Source of the DNA: Welwitschia mirabilis
Taxonomy: Eukaryota; Gnetophyta; Gnetopsida; Welwitschiales
NCBI GenBank assembly: GCA_051453625.1
Contig: JBOZIK010000001.1
Location: 168,062,001-168,093,330, forward strand
Length of the DNA stretch: 31,330 bases
Direction: 5' to 3'
How positions within the stretch are numbered: the first letter of the stretch is position 1; the number at the start of each line of letters is the position of its first letter. Made by a program: the position numbers and the translations under genes. This document shows positions 1 through 7,649 of the stretch, in pieces. The notes under the pieces are model-generated. The model ran no database searches, had not been told where the DNA came from, and was given only the letters and a program-made list of their open reading frames with translations.

Positions 1-461
1 AAGACATTTGCATGGATGAAGAAGAGACACTACAAGAATTATTTTCCAGACTAATAGACATTGTAAATTCTATGGCAAGTCTAGGTGAAAGAATGAAAGA
101 AGCGAAGGTGGTTCAAAAGGTGTTAATATCTCTCCAAAAATAATTTTAGCCAAAGGTTACTACCATTCAAGAAAGCAAGAACATTAGTCGAATGGCTCTT
201 AAGGAACTACAAGGTAATCTCCAAACTTAAGAATTAAAATATACTAAAGATAGAAAGAAAGGTCTTGCTTTGAAATGTATGTAAGAAGAATATAGATCAA
301 ACAAATCAGACGAAGACCTTGATGATGATGAAGTTTTCCTTCTAGTAAGGAGATCCAAAAAGTTCTTGCACAAAAGAAAGAAAGAAGGTAATCTAAGAAA
401 AGGATTAAAAAGAGATCATTCCAAGTTTTAAAAGGATCAAGAGAAAGGAATGGAGATCTAA

Positions 462-503
462 TGTTATGCTTGCAAAGGTTTTGGACACATTGCAAATGAA
501 TGT
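462..503 (+). other. CCHC zinc-knuckle motif in gag
   Basis: The Cys codons at 462-464, 471-473 and 501-503 and the His codon at 486-488 give C-X2-C-X4-H-X4-C with no missing ligand. It is the best-preserved motif of the gag remnant. Confidence 0.85.
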
Positions 504-599
504 TCAAACAACAAGAGAGATCAGATAAAGTCAAAAACATCATCTTTCATTGCTACATGGGACAATGTAGATGAAGAGCATAATAGCATCTTAGGCCAA

Positions 600-739
600 G
601 AATCAGAGGGAGATAGAATAATTTCATTTATGGTAATAGTTCCTTCCTTAAAAAACTTGCCTTGCTCTTCTGAACCTGATGATTTGGATCTCATTGAAGA
701 AGATCAAAATGAACTTAAAGAGACCTACTAGGAACTTTA
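600..739 (+). repeat. Left copy of gap-flanking duplication 1
   Basis: This stretch recurs at 840-978, just after the 100-N gap, with roughly 94% identity by eye. Both copies contain the frame reading SLKNLPCSSEPDDLDLIE. The right copy has a stop (gaataag) where the left has gaagaag. This may be a true tandem duplication, or two alleles or paralogues joined by the scaffolder. Confidence 0.85.
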
Positions 740-839
740 NNNNNNNNNNNNNNNNNNNNNNNNNNNNNNNNNNNNNNNNNNNNNNNNNNNNNNNNNNNNN
801 NNNNNNNNNNNNNNNNNNNNNNNNNNNNNNNNNNNNNNN
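740..839. other. Assembly gap (100 N)
   Basis: Exactly 100 N, the usual placeholder for a gap of unknown length. Confidence 0.99.
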
Positions 840-978
840 AATCAAAGGGAGATAGAAGAATTTCATTCGTGGTAATAGTTCCTTCCTTAAAAAACTTGCC
901 TTGCTCTTCTGAACCTGATGACTTGGATCTCATTGAATAAGATCAAAATGAACTTAAAGAGACTTACCAGGAACTTTA
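840..978 (+). repeat. Right copy of gap-flanking duplication 1
   Basis: Near-copy of 600-739 (see that entry). It is followed directly by the coiled-coil-like gag segment. Confidence 0.85.
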
Positions 979-979
979 C

Positions 980-1260
980 ATGGAGTGTGAAAAATTGGTA
1001 AGACGCATCAATGATCTGAATAAAATAGTAAAGAATCTAACCAAAAGAAAAGATAAGTTGGAGACAAAGTATAAAAAGGTCCAAACTNNNNNNNNNNNNN
1101 NNNNNNNNNNNNNNNNNNNNNNNNNNNNNNNNNNNNNNNNNNNNNNNNNNNNNNNNNNNNNNNNNNNNNNNNNNNNNNNNNNNNNNNAATGATCTGAACA
1201 AAATAGTAAAGGATCTAACCAAAAGATAAGAGGAGTTGGAGACAAAGTATAACGGTGTCC
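980..1260 (+). pseudogene. Copia gag coiled-coil-like segment, split by a gap and duplicated
   Basis: From 980 the frame reads ECEKLVRRINDLNKIVKNL then KRKDKLETKYKKVQT, a Lys/Glu/Leu-rich helix of the sort found in the gag C-terminal half of long copia elements. The last 78 bases before the gap (1010-1087) recur at 1188-1265 with about 88% identity by eye. The second copy has a stop (agataag). The intervening 1088-1187 is a 100-N gap. The function of this helix is inferred from position only. Confidence 0.6.
1088..1187. other. Assembly gap (100 N)
   Basis: Exactly 100 N. The right flank repeats the 78 bases on the left flank. Confidence 0.99.
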
Positions 1261-1805
1261 AAACTGAAAATTCCGAACTTTCTCTAGAGGTAAAGAACTT
1301 GTCTTAGTTTATTAGTAAATTTTCAAATAGTTCAACTAAATTAGAAAAGATGCTTGGAATACAGAAACCGACTTACAATAAAAAAGGTATTGGATTCATT
1401 CCTCAAAGGCCATGAAATTAGTAAAATCAGGTATTAAATCAAAATAGTTTTGTTTCAAAAATTACATGTCATTTTTGTGATAAGTCCTGTCATTCTAAGT
1501 TATTTTGTAAAATTAATGCTTTTTTTAAATTCCATTAGCACATTTCATTTTAAATTTGTTTTAAGAGGATGTACACCACATCAGTCTAAAAGGACTAGGT
1601 GGGTAAGAGCTAACAATTTGAAAATTCTTTTGATTTAAACAACTTTCAAGGTATTGAATGGAACTAGCTAGTACTTGTATAGTGGCTACTCTCTATACAT
1701 GATGGGGGACGAGTCAAGATTTAAATAGTTGGATAACTTTGATGATGAAGAAATTACATTCAGTGACAACGAAAGAGCCAAGATCAAAGGAATTGAAAGC
1801 ATTGA
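1261..1805 (+). repeat. Long duplicated block, copy 1 (gag C-terminus to protease)
   Basis: It recurs at 2191-2739, beginning exactly at the right edge of the third gap, with only scattered substitutions and small indels (by eye about 95% identical). It encodes a helical segment ending KKGIGFIPQRP, a second CCHC knuckle and the protease. The copies diverge after the codons reading KIKGIE/KIKGIG. Copy 1 runs on into pre-integrase, whereas copy 2 jumps to the integrase C-terminus. Confidence 0.9.
1467..1508 (+). other. Second CCHC zinc knuckle (copy 1)
   Basis: CHFCDKSCHSKLFC fits C-X2-C-X4-H-X4-C exactly: Cys at 1467, 1476 and 1506, His at 1491. Downstream codons reading TPHQSKRTRWVRANN match the linker usually found between gag knuckle and protease in copia polyproteins. 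Confidence 0.8.
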
Positions 1806-1965
1806 TGGAGGTAACGTGCCTAAAATAAATGAGGTTTTATATATTATTAACCATAGGCATGATTTACTTAGCATTAGTCAAATTTGTAATAAAGGACACA
1901 AAGTTGTTTTCGATAGTACAATATGCGAAGTTAGACATGTTAAAAACAAATGATGTTATTCTTAA
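1660..1965 (+). pseudogene. Copia aspartic protease and start of GAG-pre-integrase (copy 1)
   Basis: The frame reads YLYSGYSLYMMGDESRF, then DDEEITFSDNERAKIKGI and VLYIINHRHDLLSISQIC. This is the copia protease pattern (normally a Tyr-Leu-Asp-Ser-Gly active site) followed by the LLSISQLC segment that leads into pre-integrase. The catalytic Asp of the D-S-G triad is Tyr here (codons 1678-1686), so the enzyme is dead. Stops lie on both sides. The longest open piece is 1729-1953. A further piece at 2039-2090 (ELWH, stop, CLGHVNYDHLK) carries the pre-integrase His and Leu-Gly-His signature. Confidence 0.8.
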
Positions 1966-2038
1966 GGTGAATAGAATAGATAACATGTATAGTATTAATT
2001 AATCTTTTTCTATATGTGATTTTTCTCATGTAAACCAA

Positions 2039-2090
2039 GAAGAACTTTGGCATTAATGTTTAGGACATGTAAACTATGATCATTTGAAAA
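2039..2090 (+). pseudogene. GAG-pre-integrase fragment
   Basis: The codons read EELWH, stop, CLGHVNYDHLK, matching the W-H-x-R-L-G-H-x-N signature just before the integrase core. The Arg codon position is a stop. The sequence is cut by the third gap. Confidence 0.75.
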
Positions 2091-2190
2091 NNNNNNNNNN
2101 NNNNNNNNNNNNNNNNNNNNNNNNNNNNNNNNNNNNNNNNNNNNNNNNNNNNNNNNNNNNNNNNNNNNNNNNNNNNNNNNNNNNNNNNNN
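2091..2190. other. Assembly gap (100 N)
   Basis: Exactly 100 N. The sequence on its right restarts the block found at 1261, so the order here is not a simple continuation of the element. Confidence 0.99.
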
Positions 2191-2739
2191 AAACTGAAAA
2201 TTCTGAACTTTCTCTAGAGGTAAAGAAGTTGTCTAGTTTATTAGTAAATTTTCAAATAGCTCAACTAAATTAGAAAAGATTCTTGAAATACAAAAAGTAG
2301 CTTACAATAAAAAAGGTATTGGATTCATCCCTCAAAGGCCATGAAATTAGTAAAATCAGGTATTACAGCAAAATAGTTTTGTTTCAAAAATTACATGTCA
2401 TTTTTGTGATAAGTCCTGTCATTCTAAGTTATTTTGTAATGCTAGAAAATTAATGATTTTTTTAAATTCCATTAGCACATTTCATTTTAAATTTGTTTTA
2501 AGAGGAGGTACACCACATCAGTCTAAAAGGACTAAGTGGGTAAGAGCTAATAATTTGAAAATTCTTTTGATTTAAACAACTCTCAAGGTATTGAATGGAA
2601 CTAGCTGGTACTTGTATAATGGCTACTCTCGATACATGATGGGGGACAAGTCAAGATTTAAATAGTTAGATAACTTTAATGATGAAGAAATTACATTCAG
2701 TGACAATGAAAGAGCCAAGATCAAAGGAATTGGAAGCGT
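2191..2739 (+). repeat. Long duplicated block, copy 2
   Basis: Near-copy of 1261-1805. The CCHC knuckle is kept at 2396-2437. The protease active site reads YLYNGYSRYMMGDKSRF (Asp-to-Tyr at 2615-2617 and Ser-to-Asn at 2618-2620). Copy 2 keeps a few bases lost from copy 1 (for example the codons after FCNARK), so neither is simply derived from the other. Confidence 0.9.
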
Positions 2740-2960
2740 TTCATACTTTAAAGTTTTTGGAAGTAAGTGCTTTGTGTTAAAGGATAAAAAACACCTGAGT
2801 AAATTTGAATCAAAGGCCGATGGAGCAATCTTATTTGGATACTCAACTAGAAGTAGAGCTTATTAAGTGTTTAATAAAATAATCCTAACTGTGAAAGAGT
2901 TAATAAATATGTAAATAGATGATGTTAGCACAAGATCTTTTCCTTCGAACGATGAAGAAA
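2740..2960 (+). pseudogene. Copia integrase C-terminal region fused to protease by deletion
   Basis: The codons read VSYFKVFGSKCFVLKD, then SKFESKADGAILFGYSTRSR and, after a stop, VFNKI. This is the conserved copia segment between the integrase core and RT. It follows directly on protease sequence of copy 2, so pre-integrase and the DDE core of integrase are missing. The junction is near 2737. Stops at about 2864 and 2910 interrupt the frame. Confidence 0.8.
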
Positions 2961-3120
2961 ATTTATCTCCAACCACTCCCATAATAAAAAAAATCTCAAC
3001 CAAAAAAGAAGAAGAAGCGTCAACTAAATAAGTCACTACCAAGAAGTTTAAAGAGCTAAAATATCACCCTTTAGAGTCCATTATTAGATACTTTAGCTCA
3101 AAGATTGGAATAAGGAACTC

Positions 3121-3405
3121 TATGAAAAACTTTTGTGCTCACATCTATTATGTCTCTGAAGTTGGACCTAAAACATCTGAAGGGGCAAAATCACATGAAG
3201 AGTGGATGATGATCATGCAAGATAAGTTACAACAATTTAAAGGAATGATGTGTGGAAGCTTGTTAAAAGATCAAAGGACAAAATTTTTATTGGGAAAAAA
3301 TGGATTTTCAAAAATAAGTGTAATGAGAAAAACAGTGTAATCAAGAACAAAGCAAGATTAATGGCATAAGGCCATAATCAAATTAAAGGTATTGATAAGG
3401 TATGA
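3121..3405 (+). pseudogene. N-terminal copia reverse transcriptase remnant
   Basis: The open piece 3122-3340 contains HEEWMMIMQDKLQQF and, further on, LGKNGFSKISVMRKTV. This corresponds to the copia segment where the Glu/Trp-containing helix leads to the conserved Gly-Thr-Lys-Trp and Lys-Asn-Lys motifs. A later frame reads NKARLMA, stop, GHNQIKGID (about 3349-3399). The catalytic RT core, including the copia D-D motif, is absent; the sequence jumps to the acidic tail near 3405. Confidence 0.75.
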
Positions 3406-3451
3406 GATTGCTAATACTTCAGAGAAAGACGGAAGCTCAGCGTAAAAGGCA

Positions 3452-3454
3452 GCT

Positions 3455-3489
<35 letters not shown>

Positions 3490-3550
3490 TTCTGAAGAAG
3501 AAGAAGATTCTGAAGAAGAATCTGAGGAGGAAGCTGAAAATTTTGATTGA
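3452..3550 (+). pseudogene. Acidic Glu/Asp/Ser-rich C-terminal tail of the copia polyprotein
   Basis: In one frame this GAA-rich stretch encodes an alanine followed by a run of Glu, Asp and Ser with EEDSEEESEEEAENFD and a stop at 3548-3550. Acidic tails after RNase H occur in some long copia elements. The placement between the RT stub and the polypurine tract fits that reading, but simple-sequence expansion of GAA is an alternative. The other frames give Lys-rich or Arg-rich low-complexity peptides that are probably not real. Confidence 0.5.
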
Positions 3551-4062
3551 TCTTGTCATCTTCTATGTTTTTCATGTTTTTGTGCTTGTTTTTCTTCTCT
3601 CATTTGTCATTAATGTCAAAAGGGAAAGAAGTAGTTAGTTGTATTTTCAATTTTTAATCATTTGGTATTAGACATTTTTAGTGTTTTCAATTGTAATCAC
3701 TCTTAATGAGTACCTTTTTATTTGTACTTCTCAATATTAAAATAATAGAAATGCATTTTGTGTCACTTTTGTATTCAATTTATGATGCACATTTAATTTA
3801 TTATGAACCATAATTATTGTTACATCTTAATAGCTATTAAATATCTCTTGAACTAAAAATTTTCTCACACATTTCATGGACTTTACATACCTTATAAACT
3901 ATACCAAAAATTATTCTAATTATTACACAAGTTGGAATCCCTTTATAAATGTTGCATTTGATATAAATGCTCAATGCTACTTTGGAAATTTAATGGGCAT
4001 TATTTGAGAGGAAGTTTTTTCAAATTAATATTTTTAAGTAAGTATAGTTTTCCATCAATGCC
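3551..4062 (+). other. Non-coding 3' internal region of the copia element, with an internal purine tract
   Basis: There is no gene here. The segment at 3601-3632 (tcattaatgtcaaaaggg) resembles the polypurine tract before the LTR (ccatcaatgccaaagggg), so it looks like a second, internal purine tract. The rest is AT-rich. Confidence 0.5.
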
Positions 4063-4073
4063 AAAGGGGAAGG
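4063..4073 (+). promoter_or_regulatory. Polypurine tract (plus-strand primer site)
   Basis: The purine run aaaggggaagg lies one base before a TGTTAA that opens the LTR. This is the normal place for the primer of second-strand synthesis. Confidence 0.7.
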
Positions 4074-4250
4074 TTGTTAAGTTAATATTTGCCAAGTTGA
4101 TGTCAAACTAACATTTTCTATTTAGCAATACATATTGTATCTTATGTAGAAAATATTAATATTTTCAAGTAGAAAGCTAAATCATTTTGTCACAAATTGA
4201 ACTTGAACTTAATAGTCTTAATACCCTTTAAGGACTAAACTGGATTCCTA

Positions 4251-4657
4251 AGGGTTCGATCGCACCTAAACCATAAACTATCACAAACTGATTCCAAAGG
4301 GGTTAACTAGACCTGAGCATCAAATCTTTTACATTCAATTACCAAGGGGTTTACTAGATTCCAAAGGGGTTGATTAGACCTAGAGTGAAATGTTTCCATC
4401 CTTTGTCAGTAAGGGGTTGACCAGACTTTTAAGGAGTTAACCCAACTTGGATCATAAAAAAAGTTTTGCATTTTTGTGGATGTGGAGTTGACCAGATGAA
4501 TATGTGGGTGACCAAACTTGCAGCAGACAAGACCCTGAGGAGTAGATCAGACATGAAGCTGTAAGATTCAAGGGCCAACTAAAAGAATATAAGGGTGATT
4601 AACTCTAGTGACGACACCAGATGAAGTCAACTGGACATTTCAAGGGGTTGACTGGTC
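4251..4657 (+). repeat. Dispersed degenerate motif array (aaggGGTTGACCAGAC) in LTR U3
   Basis: About ten variants of one 14-16-base motif recur at irregular spacing: 4296-4312, 4344-4359, 4363-4380, 4411-4426, 4431-4446, 4483-4497, 4504-4517, 4537-4552 and 4642-4657, with weaker ones at 4251 and 4570. The best match is aaggggttgaccagac at 4411. It lies upstream of the TATA-like box, so an enhancer-type role is possible. A related array occurs in the second LTR at 23720-23918. Confidence 0.7.
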
Positions 4658-5284
4658 ATGACAGAAATGGGATTTTTTTAACCGTTTGAGCACTTATTTT
4701 TATCCATTGGAAAATCTTTTTACTTGTAAAAAAACCTAAAAAGCCTCTCTTATATATTGACCAAGAGTCAAAATCACTATACCAATTTTGTATCTTTTTG
4801 AAATCATTTTGTAAAACTCATTAGCACATCCTCTACTTCATCAAAGATGAATAAAGAAATGTTGTTATCATTTATAATTGGTTAAATTAGTTGTACTATA
4901 CGTTTTTGGATTGTACTGTCTTCTCAAGCAGTGTAGCAATATCATTCTTAAGCCAGAGATCTCATGGAACTTATGCATTCCAGCATGTTATTGTCACTGC
5001 TTTACTTTATTTCTAAAGGTTGAGACTGAGCCTCAGAAAAGTCTGATTATAAAGGTTATAGGTAAACCTAGAATATCTAGAAGGAGGTTAATGAAGATCC
5101 GGATCAGGCTTGGATAGAAGCTGATCACCAAGGATGGAGTGGGGGGTTTCTCGAAACACTATAAATCAGTATTTTTGTGCTTTCAGTTCTTTATTTTTAG
5201 ATTACTTTAAGTTTTTCATTTGTACAAATATTTAGTATTCATTTCTTATGGAGATAGTTTGTGAATATTTTTGTTTAATTTTTT

Positions 5285-5312
5285 GAATCCTATTCCCTTC
5301 CCCTCAGGATTC
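5285..5312 (+). other. Terminal stem-loop of the LTR
   Basis: gaatcct (5285-5291) and aggattc (5306-5312) form a perfect 7-bp stem around a C/T-rich loop. The same arrangement is seen at 24433-24465. Pyrimidine-rich stem-loops of this type sit near the ends of many plant copia LTRs. Confidence 0.65.
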
Positions 5313-5329
5313 TAGATCCTTCATCTACA

Positions 5330-5639
5330 TGCACCTAATATTCCATCTTACGATATTCATTTATTTTTCTTTTTTTGTGCTTTTTTGACATCTTCAAAAG
5401 GATCTTCTAAGATTCATTTTTTGTATTTTTTGTAGCTTCCTTTTTGACCTTCTTCTCGGCTGAGGGTCTTCTTACCTTGTTTATATGTGTTTGCTCCTCT
5501 TCAGTTCTATAATATAAATCAAACTTTAATTCCTCGAATTCATTGTTATCCAGTGGTGAAAATCAATTTGGAAAGTGATTTTTTTTCCTTGAGATTCTAT
5601 TTTGGTTTTAGCTAGGAACATCCCCCTATCCTTCTTATT
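5330..5639. other. AT-rich stretch without recognisable gene
   Basis: T-rich on the + strand. On the - strand it would be the downstream end of the LINE ORF1-like remnant, but I see no conserved motif. Confidence 0.4.
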
Positions 5640-6560
5640 TTAGCTCAAGCTAACTTTTCTTCTTATCTTTCACTATTAATTTAACTACAACATTTACTTT
5701 CCTCCTTCTAGTAATAGTTTGGAATTCTTTCTTAACTTGCAAGAGTCCATTGCATGCTCACACTTTGCATAATTTTGACATTGGATTATTTGACATTGCA
5801 AACAAATGAAGCCCATTCTCCCACATTTCCCGCATGGAGCTTCTTTGAGTTTAGAATAAAATCTCTTTAAATGCTCTATCGAGGGTAGTAGAAAAATGAT
5901 GAGGAAGTATTCTCATACTTAACCTTGAGTTTATCTATAATAAAGTTGTGTAATAAGTCAAAAGTTCTTAGAGTTTTAGTAAGCTCAATATTTTCTTAGG
6001 CATAAAATCTCGCAAGAACCATCCTCCTCCTACTCACAGTTACTGGATCTAGTTTTGTAACTTCACCAAATTATGCTACTAATTCTTTATAAAAGTTGTA
6101 ACTCCATAATGATAATCTAATGCCTTTGAGTTTAACTCAAATTAGGCGTTTCTAAAAAATATTATCAAAGTTTTCACTTAGTCTGTATCATGCTAGGGCT
6201 CCAATTATGATACTATTAAGATCTTTTTCAAATTTGAACTCAAATAATATCAAGCCTTTTGCTAATGTAATGACCTACACCAAATAAATACCTTTTCAAC
6301 ATAGTGTAACCCATTTTCTAATTGTGTTTATCTTGTGCCAAGGCCCTACAAAAACAAAGTAACCTATAAGACTGGATTTCAATCATTCCTTGACATTTAT
6401 GCAATGTTTCAACACTACTCTTATCCTGAATCTATTATTTTCTTTTAACCAAGAAAAAAAATCATAAAAGGGGAGGCCATGAAGAATACTTGGAAGAAAA
6501 CCTCGATCAACCTCACTTTTTCCCTAAGAAATAGAAAGACGGTATTAGATAGTTGCAATA
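5640..6560 (-). pseudogene. LINE ORF1-like remnant (DUF4283-type with two broken CCHC knuckles)
   Basis: Read on the - strand, the frame at 6007-6070 gives FGEVTKLDPVTVSRRRMVLA. This matches the plant LINE ORF1 pattern in which a DUF4283 domain is followed by FGE-x-(L/V)-x-x-D-P-x-T-x-x-R-R. Further along (5834 to 5739) come two knuckles of C-X2-C-X4-H-X4-C spacing, each missing one ligand: CGKCGRMGFICLQC (His to Phe) and CQNYAKCEHAMDSC (second Cys to Tyr). ORF1 proteins of plant LINEs bind the element RNA. Stops and frame changes are frequent between the motifs. The start is not identifiable; 6560 is an outer guess. No matching ORF2 is found downstream on this strand, so the copy is truncated or was interrupted by the copia LTR. 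Confidence 0.55.
5739..5834 (-). other. Paired degenerate CCHC knuckles
   Basis: First knuckle 5793-5834, second 5739-5780, separated by four residues. Each keeps three of four metal ligands. Confidence 0.6.
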
Positions 6561-7649
6561 TCTCTTGATCTAACACTGATTATACACTTCTTCTACCAAG
6601 TGAGCACATAGCAAACAACAATAAGAAAACCCCTACTTCACCAAAGAAGACAAATGGGAAAACTCCTCATACCCTCCTCTAACAATGTCACTCCTTATTC
6701 TGCTTCGTCACTTATACTCCTACTCCTGTCAATACTGAAGACTAGACTCATGCGGCTAGTCCTAGATCCTGTAGTGCTCCTGCTACCTATGCCACATGCA
6801 CTACAAAAAAATCCCTCATTACATCCTCTTAGCTTCCAAAATGTTGATCTTCTTGTTTTGAATGGGATGTCATGTTTTTCAAATTCTAAAACATATATCT
6901 TTATAAGACTTTAATGGAGCTCCTGTATTGATCTCCTTTTGGACACTAAATTGGAGAGGCAATATTGAAATCATCACACCATCCCTTGGAGTTTCAAATC
7001 TAAATGAGCTTGTACATGAGAAAGGTAATGCTTTAATATCAAAAAGTTACTTACAACAGAGTTTCAAGAAGAGTATGAAAGATAATTACGAAAAACAATA
7101 GCAAGACAAACTGAAAAATGAAAACACTACTTCAATTTTATTAGATACAGCATAATACCATAATATATTTTGCCAAATCAAACATCAATGCCTAAAAAGC
7201 AATGGTTTAGTACTAAATGCTAGAATGTGAAGAACGCAACATCATTGGAATAAAAGGGTAAGCGGACAAGGCTTATAAGCGATTGATTAAAAAGAAGAAG
7301 AGAGTATTCATTACAACTCAATATGAACAATTTATCCAATATGATCAAAAGAGAACAAGGAATTTTTGAAAGATTTGTTACTACAACAAATCAAAATACT
7401 GAGCTTTTCCTTTATAGATATTGAAGATTTTTATAGTGAACTAAAAACCAATATACACAAGTATCCTACATGACCCTATTTACTTAAAAGTTGAGTAGGT
7501 TAAGAAGGGGACTAAGCAGGTAGCCACACCTAGAGTAATAGATGCAAGAAACTATGTACAAAAACCTTAAAATGGGGAGGAAATACTTCTACTATCAGAA
7601 TTTGGAAACTACTCAACAAAGCTTTATAGGAATGCTTGAATAAGATGAA
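6561..7649 (+). other. Region upstream of the LINE RT; possible decayed 5' part
   Basis: No domain is recognisable. The longest open piece on the + strand, 6654-6914, has a leucine/proline-rich composition with no known motif and is probably chance. If the LINE at 7650-9345 was once longer, its endonuclease part would have been here. Confidence 0.3.

Larger units (their letters stand above)
3..739 (+). pseudogene. Copia gag remnant (UBN2-type region plus CCHC zinc knuckle)
   Basis: The frame starting in the first bases reads DEEETLQELFSRLIDIVNSM, then SLGERMKEAKVVQKVLISL and later LKELQGNLQT. This is the usual spacing of the gag-polypeptide (UBN2) domain of copia elements, whose product forms the virus-like particle. 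Stops interrupt it near 142, 148, 228 and 283. A zinc knuckle of exact C-X2-C-X4-H-X4-C form (CYACKGFGHIANEC) lies at 462-503; in the family it binds template RNA. The acidic stretch EEHNSILGQESEGD follows at about 575-613. The true start is upstream of the window. The copia assignment is secure; the subfamily is not. Confidence 0.78.
1..5329 (+). mobile_element. Decayed Ty1/copia LTR retrotransposon (partial, 5' end outside window)
   Basis: Gag, CCHC knuckles, protease, pre-integrase, integrase C-terminus and the start of reverse transcriptase occur in copia order on the + strand. They are followed by an acidic tail, a polypurine tract and a 3' LTR. Stop codons and frameshifts break every domain. 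Most of the integrase core and nearly all of RT and RNase H are missing, so the element cannot move by itself. Three 100-N assembly gaps lie inside it, each flanked on the right by sequence already present on the left. The purine-rich tract before the LTR, the long LTR and the acidic C-terminal tail suggest a SIRE/Maximus-like lineage, but that is inference. The 5' LTR and primer-binding site lie upstream of the window or are lost. Confidence 0.8.
4075..5329 (+). mobile_element. 3' LTR of the copia element (approximate end)
   Basis: The left end, TGTTAA, follows the polypurine tract. Within lie a dispersed motif array (4251-4657), a TATA-like box (tatatatt, 4751-4758) and a terminal stem-loop with a pyrimidine loop (5285-5312). 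The right end is set at a CA shortly after the stem-loop and could be off by some tens of bases. At about 1.25 kb it is long for a copia LTR but within the range of the SIRE-type group. No second copy is in the window for an exact boundary check. Confidence 0.6.

Noticed and set aside
3402-3638. Lys/Arg-rich protein on the + strand
   Set aside because: It is the other frame of the GAA-rich acidic tail; the composition comes from simple sequence.
3655-3675. Primer-binding site (tggtattaga)
   Set aside because: Only the first ten bases fit, it lacks the gcc end, and it lies in the 3' part of the copia element.
4251-4657. CRISPR-like array
   Set aside because: Motif copies are degenerate and irregularly spaced, and the context is a plant LTR.
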